Source of the DNA: Verrucomicrobiales bacterium
GTDB taxonomy: Bacteria > Verrucomicrobiota > Verrucomicrobiia > Limisphaerales > JAFMIX01
Assembly: GCA_017853785.1 (NCBI GenBank)
Contig: JAFMIX010000096.1
Location: 1 to 7,794 of the forward strand
DNA: 7,794 bases
Reading direction: 5' to 3'
In this document: positions 1 to 5,707 of the stretch, piece after piece
Position numbering within the stretch: position 1 is the first letter of the stretch
Layout of the letters: each line of letters opens with the position of its first letter
The notes under the pieces: model-generated
Told to the model about the DNA's origin: nothing
The model's input: the letters and a program-made list of their open reading frames with translations, nothing else
The model's database searches: none
Program-made: the position numbers and the translations under genes

Positions 1-797
1 ACCTGCCGGGCCGATTCCGCCGGAATGAAACCCAGCCCATCGAAACCGCCCTGCACTCCGCCCCAGAAAACCAGCAACGGCGCAGCAGGAAAAGCCGGCA
101 AACCCATCGCTGCAAAACGATTCTGCGCCGTCGTCAACAGCCGGTCGAACGGACATTCCAGCACCACCGCCTCGGGTGCGATGCCGTGCGCGGCCACCGC
201 CCGCAGGATCGCCACCGCGCCCATGGACACGCCATAAAGCACCACCGGCCGGCCCGGCTCGCGCACGAAGCGGAACGCCGCCGCCACATCGTCCGCCTCA
301 TGGTAACCGATGCTCGTCGTGTTCCCGGCGGAGCCGCCGCTGCCAAAGTGGTCCACCAGCAAAGCGTCGTAACCCATCCGGGTGAAATCCTGTGCCGCGA
401 GTAGCAGCGCACTTTTGCTGCTGCCGTAACCATGAAACAATAACACCGTCCCGCGACTCGCCGGTTGCTTGATCAACCACGCCTCCAGCCGCAACCCGTG
501 CGCCCCGGTGAAAGTCACCGTCTCGGAAGGCAGGCCGAAATCTGCCGGCGTTTTGTCGTTGGCCGGGCGGGGCAACCGGACTCCCACGGTCAACACCTTG
601 ATTTTTTGCAGCAGTGTCAGCGCCTCGGGTCTCTGCGTGCGCACCCCACCGGGAGCATAATGCGTCATCGCCCGCGCGTGCAGGTAAGCCAACCCGTTCA
701 ACCCCACGAAGCCGGCGACGCCCAGGCCCAGCGCGAATTTCAGCCCCCGCTTCCACGCTGGCCGCCGGGCCGCCGTCGCTGGAAGTTGTTCGGGCAT
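1..797 (-). CDS. Membrane-anchored alpha/beta-fold hydrolase (3' end beyond window)
   Basis: The frame stays open from the ATG at 797 to the left edge, giving about 265 visible residues with no stop. Residues 18-40 form one hydrophobic segment after a basic start (RRPAWKRGLK), so the protein is probably an N-terminally anchored enzyme with its catalytic domain outside the cytoplasm. An alpha/beta-hydrolase core follows: an oxyanion-type LLFHGYGSS at about 119-127, the strand and turn GYDALLVDHFGSGGS, and the nucleophile elbow YGVSMGA with Ser about 191. The acid and histidine of the triad should lie in the missing C-terminal part. Family resemblance is to general serine hydrolases of the Bem46/dienelactone-hydrolase-like type; the substrate cannot be told. 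Its ATG shares one base with the purM stop codon (TGATG), with only a weak GGTGG upstream, so translation is probably coupled to purM. Fold assignment is firm, specific function is not. Confidence 0.85.
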   Translation of the reverse strand, partial: MPEQLPATAARRPAWKRGLKFALGLGVAGFVGLNGLAYLHARAMTHYAPGGVRTQRPEALTLLQKIKVLTVGVRLPRPANDKTPADFGLPSETVTFTGAHGLRLEAWLIKQPASRGTVLLFHGYGSSKSALLLAAQDFTRMGYDALLVDHFGSGGSAGNTTSIGYHEADDVAAAFRFVREPGRPVVLYGVSMGAVAILRAVAAHGIAPEAVVLECPFDRLLTTAQNRFAAMGLPAFPAAPLLVFWGGVQGGFDGLGFIPAESARQ

Positions 798-1864
798 CAA
801 ACCACCCGAGCCTCGCCCCTACCCTGCACCACTTCACCGATGAGCCAGGCTTTGTGCTTCCGTCCCTTGATGAATTTCAGCACGGCGCCCGCCTTCTCCG
901 CCGCGACGATGGCGACCATGCCGATGCCCATGTTGAATACTTGATACAATTCCTCGTCCGGCACGCCGCTCTGCTGTTCGATGATCCGGAAGATGGGCAG
1001 CATATCCCACGAGCCTTTCTTGATGACGACGTCGAGCGTCTTCGGCAGCACGCGCGGGATGTTGTCCACAAAACCGCCGCCGGTGATGTGCGCGAAAGCT
1101 TTGACCGGGCATTTTGAATTTTGAATTTTGAATTTTGAATTGAAGCGTTTCAGCAGCGCTTGGACCAACGGGCCGTAGCTGATGTGTTCTTTCAGCAATT
1201 CCTGACCGACCGTGCCTTTGAGGCCGGACACGCGGCTCGACGGCTTGCAGCCAAGCTGCTCGAAGAAAATTTTGCGCCCGAGCGAATAGCCGTTCGTGTG
1301 CAGGCCGCTGGATTCAATGCCGATGACGACGTCGCCGCGCTTGATGGTTTTCTGGCCGTTGAGCATCCGGGATTTTTCCACCACCCCGACAATTGTGCCG
1401 CTCACGTCGTATTCACCGGCCTGATAGAACCCGGGCATCTGCGCGGTTTCACCGCCGATGAGGGTGCAGTTGTTTTCCGCGCAGGCGCGGGCAAAGCCTT
1501 TGATGATCTCGGTGAAGACGTGCGGTTCGAGTTTGCCCGTGCCGAGGTAATCGAGAAAAAAAAGCGGTTCCGCGCCGAGCACCGCGATGTCGTTGACGCA
1601 ATGGTTCACGAGGTCCGCGCCAATGGTGTCGTGCTTGTCCATCGTGAAGGCGATCTTCAGCTTCGTGCCCACGCCGTCCACGCTGCTGACGAGGATCGGC
1701 TCGCGATATTTCTTGAGGTCGAGCTGGAAGAGGCCGCCGAAGCCGCCGACCTTGCCGAGAACTTCGCGGCGGTGCGTGCTGGCGAGCAATTGCGGGAGCG
1801 TGGCTTTGACTTTGTTGCCGAGATCGATGTCAACGCCGGCGGCGGCGTAGGCTTTTTGTTTCAT
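797..1864 (-). CDS. purM: Phosphoribosylformylglycinamidine cyclo-ligase (AIR synthetase)
   Basis: PurM catalyses the ATP-dependent ring closure of FGAM to aminoimidazole ribonucleotide, the fifth step of de novo purine synthesis, in the cytoplasm. The 355-residue product shows the family landmarks in order: YAAAGVDID at 6-14, SVDGVGTKLKIA at 61-72, the GAEPLFFLDYLGTGKL segment near 97-112, IGGETAQMPGFY at 136-147, SGLHTNGYSLGR at 186-197, AHITGGGFVDNIPRVLP at 258-274 and FNMGIGM at 310-316. E. coli PurM is about 345 residues; the extra length is largely an insert near residues 242-251 (NSKFKIQNSK). That insert is encoded by a heptanucleotide repeat just before the conserved AHITGGG motif. 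The start ATG at 1864 places the YAAAGVDID motif normally. No Shine-Dalgarno site precedes it. It is first in a unit with the downstream hydrolase. Confidence 0.97.
   Translation of the reverse strand: MKQKAYAAAGVDIDLGNKVKATLPQLLASTHRREVLGKVGGFGGLFQLDLKKYREPILVSSVDGVGTKLKIAFTMDKHDTIGADLVNHCVNDIAVLGAEPLFFLDYLGTGKLEPHVFTEIIKGFARACAENNCTLIGGETAQMPGFYQAGEYDVSGTIVGVVEKSRMLNGQKTIKRGDVVIGIESSGLHTNGYSLGRKIFFEQLGCKPSSRVSGLKGTVGQELLKEHISYGPLVQALLKRFNSKFKIQNSKCPVKAFAHITGGGFVDNIPRVLPKTLDVVIKKGSWDMLPIFRIIEQQSGVPDEELYQVFNMGIGMVAIVAAEKAGAVLKFIKGRKHKAWLIGEVVQGRGEARVV
1111..1144. repeat. Heptanucleotide tandem repeat (ATTTTGA)x4 inside purM
   Basis: Four perfect copies of ATTTTGA occupy 1111-1138, followed by a degraded fifth unit (ATTGAA) ending at 1144. 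On the coding strand the unit reads TCAAAAT. Three units make 21 bases, so the repeat is read as a 7-residue period and yields FNSKFKIQNSK in PurM. The AT-rich tract stands out sharply from the GC-rich surroundings. Comparison with E. coli PurM from memory suggests 11 extra residues here, close to the repeat length of 33-34 bases, so the repeat probably explains the insertion. Confidence 0.9.
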
Positions 1865-1871
1865 GCGGCGG

Positions 1872-1877
1872 AGATTA
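1872..1877 (-). promoter_or_regulatory. Possible purM -10 element
   Basis: On the minus strand TAATCT lies 7 bases before the purM ATG, in a 166-bp divergent spacer shared with the LysM gene. It keeps the T1, A2 and T6 positions of a sigma-70 -10 box. I see no good -35 hexamer at the proper distance. It is listed only because the spacing resembles the better promoters at 4958, 5016 and 7410. The rest of the spacer (1878-2030) shows no clear operator or riboswitch, only a short CAACCA-type near-repeat at about 1939-1957. Confidence 0.2.
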
Positions 1878-2030
1878 AACCGCGAAACGCCGAGCCGCGC
1901 GAGAAAATTTCACGCTTGTCATGCGAGGTCAGCCTCTCTCAACCACTCAACCAACTCACAAGCGGCAAATTCACCCCGCGCACCGCGAGAAATCCTTTGC
2001 GTTGCCGGAAATTTGCGCCTTAATAGCTCC

Positions 2031-3320
2031 ATGCGCGGACAGACAATTCTCTTTGCCTCCATCAGCTTGAATGTGGCGCTGGCTGCAGCCTGGGTGCTCA
2101 TGCCAAAAACGCCTGCCCCCAAGCCCGCCGCCGCCGCCCAAGAAAGCAAACGCCTGCCCGGCCAGACCAAGCTCGTCCCCGTCATCCGCAAGCAGTTTTT
2201 TTCCTGGAGCGAGATCGAATCCGAGGATTACGAGAAATACATCCAGAACCTCCGCGCCATCGGCTGCCCGGAGCAGACCATCCGCGACATCATCCTCGCC
2301 GACGTGAACAAGCTCTACAACGAGCGCAAGGCGACCGAACAGCAGTCGCCGGAACATTTCCAGGCGCTCGACGCCGAGCGGCAGACGCTGCTCGCGCAAT
2401 TGCTGGGTGCAGATTGGGATGCGGCGGAGCGCAACGCCGGGTTCGCCTTCAGTCGCGTCACCTTCACCGATCCGCTGCTGGATGAATTGCCTGCCGCCGT
2501 CCGCACCCAGGTGCTGGACATCCTGCAACGCTGGTCGCAGCAAGCCGTGCCCGACGACCGCGCCGCCGCCGCGCTGGAACAGAAGGTGCGCCTCGAACTC
2601 GCCGGCATCCTCTCGCCCGCGCAACTGGACGAACTGCTTTCCCGCTATTCCGCCAACGCCGCCAACTTGAACAACGAACTCGCCCAGCTGAAATATTTCA
2701 AGACCACGCCGCAGGAATTCCGCGCCCTCTTCCGCGCCACCGACGCCTTCGACCTGCAACTTCGCCTCCTCGGCAACGCCGACGATCCCACCACGCAAGC
2801 CCAGCGCCAGGCCATCGCGCAACAGCGCGAGGCAGCCATCAAGAACGCCCTCGGCGCAGCGCGTTACGCCGAATATACCCGCCTGCACGACCCCGCCTTC
2901 CGCGATGCCGTGGAAGCCGTCATCGCCGGCGGCGGCACCGCCCAGGCCGTCTCCGCCCTCTACGCGGTGAATCAGGAAGTCAGCCTGCAGCAGGCTCTCA
3001 TCGCCGCCAACACGAACCTCACCGCGTTGCAACGGCAGATCGAACTGAAAAAAATCGAACTCGCGCAACTCCAAGCCGAGGCGCAAGCCACCGGTCAATT
3101 GCCGCCCGAACCCAGCGCCCCGCCCCAGCCAACCGTCTCCACCCGGCCGCACGTCATTCAACCCGGCGAAACCATCGGGTTGTTGGCGCGCAACTATTCC
3201 ACGCGCGTCAGCGACATCATCGCGGTGAATCCCGGCGTGAATTTCAGTGCGCTGAAACCCGGCGACACCATCAACCTTCCGGTGATTCTCCCGCCGCTGC
3301 CGCCGCTGCCGGGGCAATAG
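2031..3320 (+). CDS. Membrane-anchored LysM-domain protein
   Basis: The 429-residue product starts with one hydrophobic helix (about 5-24, ILFASISLNVALAAAWVLM) and has an Ala/Pro-rich spacer to about 36. It is therefore likely inner-membrane anchored and faces the periplasm. Residues 55-100 carry a distinctive segment (FSWSEIESEDYEKYIQNLR, then AIGCPEQTIRDII) that I recall from many uncharacterised verrucomicrobial proteins. The middle is helical and charged, with a predicted coiled coil at about 318-352. A Pro-rich linker (357-372) leads to a C-terminal LysM domain at 373-417 (HVIQPGETIGLLARNYS, then NPGVNFSALKPGDTINLPV). The end is PPLPPLPGQ. LysM domains bind N-acetylglucosamine-containing glycans, so a peptidoglycan-linked envelope role is inferred. 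An upstream in-frame start at 1863 would add 56 residues of unlikely composition and hide the signal anchor, so the ATG at 2031 is preferred. It has no Shine-Dalgarno site; a weak TTGCGT-18-TAATAG lies just before it. Confidence 0.88.
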   Translation: MRGQTILFASISLNVALAAAWVLMPKTPAPKPAAAAQESKRLPGQTKLVPVIRKQFFSWSEIESEDYEKYIQNLRAIGCPEQTIRDIILADVNKLYNERKATEQQSPEHFQALDAERQTLLAQLLGADWDAAERNAGFAFSRVTFTDPLLDELPAAVRTQVLDILQRWSQQAVPDDRAAAALEQKVRLELAGILSPAQLDELLSRYSANAANLNNELAQLKYFKTTPQEFRALFRATDAFDLQLRLLGNADDPTTQAQRQAIAQQREAAIKNALGAARYAEYTRLHDPAFRDAVEAVIAGGGTAQAVSALYAVNQEVSLQQALIAANTNLTALQRQIELKKIELAQLQAEAQATGQLPPEPSAPPQPTVSTRPHVIQPGETIGLLARNYSTRVSDIIAVNPGVNFSALKPGDTINLPVILPPLPPLPGQ

Positions 3321-3323
3321 TCG

Positions 3324-4688
3324 TCATTTGCCAATGCAGAATTGGCCAAAAATGGAGTCCAGCAAATCTTCCGTGGTGGTCTTGCCCACCACTTCACCCA
3401 CAGCGTTCGCGGCGATCCGCAGATCCACCGCGACCAATTCCAACGTCGCGTCCGCCCGGAAAGTGTCAATGCTCCGCTGCGCCGCCGCCCGGGCTCGCGC
3501 GAGCGCGTCCTGATGCCGCGAGTTGATCGCCACCTGTAACATCTCCGCGCGGATTTCGCCGGCCCAGACGCGTTCCTTGATGGCGTCCTTGAGCGCTTCC
3601 ATCCCCTGCCCGCTGCCGCAGCAGACTTCGACGGCGGGAGTCAGCGCCAATGCCAGCTTCCGCGGCAAATCCACCTTGTTCAAAACCAGAATACGCTTTT
3701 TGCCGGCGAATTCCGCGAGCAAACTTTCGTCCGCGGCGGTCAACGGCTCGCTCGCATCGAGAACGTGCAAGATCAATTCCGCCCGCTCCAGCATCGCGCG
3801 ACTGCGCCGCACGCCTTCGCGCTCGATCACGTCTTCAGATTCGCGCAAGCCCGCCGTGTCCACGAACACCACGGGCAAGCCGCGGATGTTTGCCGTTTCT
3901 TCAATCGTATCGCGCGTCGTCCCCGCAATGGGCGAGACGATGGCGCGGTCGTGGCCGAGCAGTTGGTTGAGCAGGCTGGATTTTCCCACATTGGGCCGGC
4001 CCACGATGGCCGCCCGGATGCCACGGCGAAGAAGCTGTCCCTCGTTCGCGGTGCGGAGCAGTTCATCCATGAACGCCACGCCGCGCTCGAGCCGCGCGAG
4101 CAATTGCGTGGAAGTTTCCTCGGGGATGTCCTCCTCGGGAAAATCAATGTAAGCCTCTATGTGCGCGAGCGTGCGCATGAGGTCATCGCGGAGCTGATTG
4201 ATGCGCTGGGAGAGCTTGCCGGCCAGTTGCTCGTTGGCAGCGCGCAAGGCGAGTTCCGTGCGCGAGTGGATCAAGTCCGCGACGGCTTCGGCTTGCGCGA
4301 GATCGAGTCGGCCGTTGAGGAACGCGCGCTTGGTAAACTCCCCCGCCTCGGCGGCACGCGCGCCGGCGGCCAGCAGTGCGTCCAACACCAGTTTTGCCGG
4401 CAGCAAACCGCCGTGACAGGTGAGCTCCACCACGTCCTCGCGCGTGAAGGTGCGCGGGGCGCGCATCACGGCCACAAGCACTTCGTCCACGTCGCGCCCG
4501 TCGCGGACGATTTTGCCGTAGTGGATCGTGTGCGTTGGTGCGGCGGACGGCTTCAGGGAAGATTTGCCGGCGGGCTGAAAGCATTTGTCGGCCACAGTGA
4601 GCGCCTTCGCACCCGAGAGCCGGATGACGGCCAGCCCGCCCTCGCCGAGCGGCGTGGCGATGGCGGCGATGGTGTCGTCAGGAAACAT
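3324..4688 (-). CDS. mnmE: tRNA uridine-5-carboxymethylaminomethyl modification GTPase MnmE
   Basis: MnmE, with its partner MnmG, installs the (carboxymethyl)aminomethyl group on wobble uridine 34 of certain tRNAs, using a methylene-tetrahydrofolate-derived carbon. From the ATG at 4688 the protein is 454 residues, the same length as E. coli MnmE. The N-terminal folate-binding domain opens with DTIAAIATPLGEGGLAVIRLSG. The inserted G domain shows G1 GRPNVGKS (230-237), G2 GTTRDT (256-261), G3 DTAG (277-280) and G4 NKVD (337-340). The helical domain ends in the diagnostic CIGK at 451-454, with the catalytic cysteine at 451. An upstream GTG at 4697 would overlap the preceding stop (GTGA) and add three residues. 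I prefer ATG 4688 because it gives the usual N-terminus, but both are possible. No Shine-Dalgarno site is seen, so translation is probably coupled to the 84-residue gene upstream. Confidence 0.97.
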   Translation of the reverse strand: MFPDDTIAAIATPLGEGGLAVIRLSGAKALTVADKCFQPAGKSSLKPSAAPTHTIHYGKIVRDGRDVDEVLVAVMRAPRTFTREDVVELTCHGGLLPAKLVLDALLAAGARAAEAGEFTKRAFLNGRLDLAQAEAVADLIHSRTELALRAANEQLAGKLSQRINQLRDDLMRTLAHIEAYIDFPEEDIPEETSTQLLARLERGVAFMDELLRTANEGQLLRRGIRAAIVGRPNVGKSSLLNQLLGHDRAIVSPIAGTTRDTIEETANIRGLPVVFVDTAGLRESEDVIEREGVRRSRAMLERAELILHVLDASEPLTAADESLLAEFAGKKRILVLNKVDLPRKLALALTPAVEVCCGSGQGMEALKDAIKERVWAGEIRAEMLQVAINSRHQDALARARAAAQRSIDTFRADATLELVAVDLRIAANAVGEVVGKTTTEDLLDSIFGQFCIGK

Positions 4689-4693
4689 GGCAA

Positions 4694-4948
4694 TCACCGG
4701 CTGCCGCAGCCGCCAACCTTGATTTCATCCGCTCGCCCCAGTAGAAAGAGCCGGGCCTTCTCGTAGCTTTTTTTGTTGAGGTAGTGGCGCAGGTTCGGGT
4801 CGGTCTCGCGGGGCAGTTCCAGCGCGAACGCATCTAGCTTCCGAAACAGCGGCAGCAAATCAGGCTTCGGCTGCGCTGTGGCCATCGTCTTCACCACGGC
4901 ATCGAGTTCCGTCAGCGCCTGTAATAATTGAGTTTCCAATGCGGTCAT
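4694..4948 (-). CDS. Small conserved-looking protein of unknown function, upstream of mnmE
   Basis: This 84-residue ORF starts with ATG at 4948. Its stop TGA at 4696-4694 overlaps or abuts the possible mnmE starts, as expected for a real operon partner. The product is soluble and mainly helical: an amphipathic N-terminal helix (LETQLLQALTELDAVVKTM), a central FRKLDAFALELP segment, and a charged LRHYLNKKSYEKARLFLLG motif at about 53-71. It ends in a glycine/cysteine tail (GGCGSR). I recall similar small verrucomicrobial hypotheticals with a HYL-KKSYEKAR-type motif, but no function is known to me. There is no transmembrane segment or signal peptide. Position suggests co-transcription with mnmE from the promoter at 4958-4986. 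It could be a helper or merely a passenger. Confidence 0.75.
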   Translation of the reverse strand: MTALETQLLQALTELDAVVKTMATAQPKPDLLPLFRKLDAFALELPRETDPNLRHYLNKKSYEKARLFLLGRADEIKVGGCGSR

Positions 4949-4957
4949 GCGTGGATA

Positions 4958-4986
4958 GGAATACCGCGCCGCTGCGGATTCACCAA
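4958..4986 (-). promoter_or_regulatory. Candidate sigma-70-like promoter for the 84-residue gene and mnmE
   Basis: On the minus strand, TTGGTG (4986-4981) and TATTCC (4963-4958) are separated by exactly 17 bases. The -10 box ends 9 bases before the ATG at 4948, so the predicted transcript start lies only 2-3 bases from the start codon. Each hexamer matches consensus at three positions, so this is suggestive only. It shares the 101-bp divergent spacer with the thioesterase promoter on the other strand. Confidence 0.4.
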
Positions 4987-5015
4987 GTTGTTTTTGCCGG
5001 GATGGAATTCCACCC

Positions 5016-5043
5016 TTGAACCGCCGCCGCCGCCCCCTAGACT
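5016..5043 (+). promoter_or_regulatory. Candidate promoter of the thioesterase gene, probably leaderless
   Basis: TTGAAC (5016-5021) and TAGACT (5038-5043) are 16 bases apart. They match the sigma-70 consensus at four positions each. The spacer is a run of CCG repeats. The -10 box ends 6 bases before the ATG at 5050, so the usual 7-base offset puts transcription initiation at or next to the A of the start codon. There is no Shine-Dalgarno site between the -10 box and the ATG. Confidence 0.55.
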
Positions 5044-5049
5044 GGCCGT

Positions 5050-5472
5050 ATGGCTGGAAAGATTTTCACCCACACTCACCGCGTGACTTACGCGGAATGC
5101 ACGGTCGGCAACCACATCTATCACGCGCGCTATCTCGACCTGCTGGAAGCGGCGCGCGGGGAATTCTGCCGATACGTGGGCGTGTCGCTGGTGCAGTTGC
5201 AGGAGCAGGACGCAATCTTCCCGGTGATCGAATGCCGGATGGAATTCAAGACCCCGGCACGTTACGACGATGTGCTCACGATTCAAGTTTGGGTCACGAC
5301 GGCGAAAAAGGTGCGGCTAAATTTTGCTCACCGCATCCTGAACCAGCGCGGCGAAGTGGTTTTGGAAGCGGAAACCTTTCATGCCTGCACTTCGCTGGCG
5401 GACAAACCGAAGCGCCTGCCTGAGGCCCTCATCGTCGGACTGACTCCGTTCCTCGCGGGCGGAAGTGAGTGA
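5050..5472 (+). CDS. Hot-dog fold acyl-CoA thioesterase, YbgC/4HBT-like
   Basis: The 140-residue product has the length and pattern of the YbgC/4-hydroxybenzoyl-CoA thioesterase family, which hydrolyses acyl-CoA or acyl-carrier thioesters in the cytoplasm as dimers or tetramers. The hot-dog signature is VTYAECTVGNHIYHARY at 12-28, leading into the long helix LLEAARGEF. TPARYDDVLTI at 68-78 and a following strand region (VRLNFAHRILNQRGEVVLEAE) complete the fold. In classical members this loop reads D-x-D-x-x-G with the second Asp catalytic (Asp17 in Pseudomonas 4HBT). Here the aligned residue is Thr18, with Glu16 two positions earlier. Either Glu16 or another acid serves, or chemistry differs. 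The ATG at 5050 is set by the promoter at 5016-5043. Assignment to ybgC itself is not certain, so no symbol is given. Confidence 0.88.
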   Translation: MAGKIFTHTHRVTYAECTVGNHIYHARYLDLLEAARGEFCRYVGVSLVQLQEQDAIFPVIECRMEFKTPARYDDVLTIQVWVTTAKKVRLNFAHRILNQRGEVVLEAETFHACTSLADKPKRLPEALIVGLTPFLAGGSE

Positions 5473-5526
5473 TTGCAAACGGCGCGTAAGCTTGTTAGTT
5501 ATTTCGGCATCAACGCGAAGGTAATT

Positions 5527-5532
5527 ACTATG
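5527..5532 (+). promoter_or_regulatory. Possible -10 box of the tRNA-Gly gene
   Basis: TACTAT lies 19 bases before the first base of the tRNA, a plausible distance for a short 5' leader trimmed by RNase P. A good -35 box is not evident: TTTCGG is 19 bases upstream and TTGTTA too far at 29. The tRNA could also be read through from the thioesterase gene 79 bases upstream, since I see no terminator in the 5473-5551 spacer. Confidence 0.25.
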
Positions 5533-5551
5533 GTGGCGCGAAGATACAACG

Positions 5552-5625
5552 GCGGGTGTGGTTCAATGGTAGAATGTGGCCTTCCCAAGGCTGAGACGAG
5601 GGTTCGATTCCCTTCACCCGCTCCA
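5552..5625 (+). tRNA. tRNA-Gly (anticodon CCC)
   Basis: A full cloverleaf can be drawn. The acceptor stem GCGGGTG (5552-5558) pairs with CACCCGC (5615-5621) over seven base pairs. The D-arm is GTTC...GAAT with the GG of the loop at 5568-5569. The anticodon stem TGGCC/GGCTG encloses the loop TTCCCAA, placing anticodon CCC at 5584-5586. The variable loop is short (AGAC), and the T-arm GAGGG/CCCTT has the loop TTCGATT. The discriminator base is T, usual for glycine, and CCA is encoded (5623-5625). It decodes GGG codons. With C at position 34 it is not itself an MnmE substrate. It stands alone, with no adjacent tRNA and no integrase or duplicated 3' end that would mark an attachment site. Confidence 0.97.
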
Positions 5626-5707
5626 TAAGCACTCACACCGACCTGCCGCAGTCAAGTGCCGTTCCTGTCTCAGCATTTGCTATTACAGTCGGACGAACGG
5701 AATCGGT

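Noticed and set aside
298..837. 179-residue minus-strand frame overlapping the hydrolase and purM end
   Set aside because: Out of frame with the alpha/beta hydrolase that carries the catalytic-elbow motif. Composition is shadow-like.
1556..1563. Run of eight A bases in purM as a programmed slippage site
   Set aside because: The frame is intact on both sides and encodes a normal PLFFLDYLG segment. Nothing indicates a frameshift product.
1913..1964. Inverted repeat CGCTTGT/ACAAGCG in the purM-LysM divergent spacer as an operator
   Set aside because: Seven-base arms with a 38-base loop occur by chance, and the position relative to either start is not informative.
1160..2023. 287-residue open frame antisense to purM
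   Set aside because: Purely a shadow of purM codons. The sense product has all PurM motifs and the antisense product has none.
1971..3317. 448-residue open frame antisense to the LysM gene
   Set aside because: It is longer than the sense gene product but is low-complexity Gly/Arg/Val/Glu with no domain or motif. The sense strand has a signal anchor, coiled coil and LysM domain. GC-rich codon use creates such open antisense frames.
3765..4766. 333-residue open frame antisense to mnmE
   Set aside because: His/Arg/Gly-rich composition without motifs, opposite a complete MnmE.
5552..5707. tRNA-Gly as an integration site for a mobile element
   Set aside because: No integrase, no repeat of the tRNA 3' end elsewhere in the window, and both flanks are housekeeping genes.
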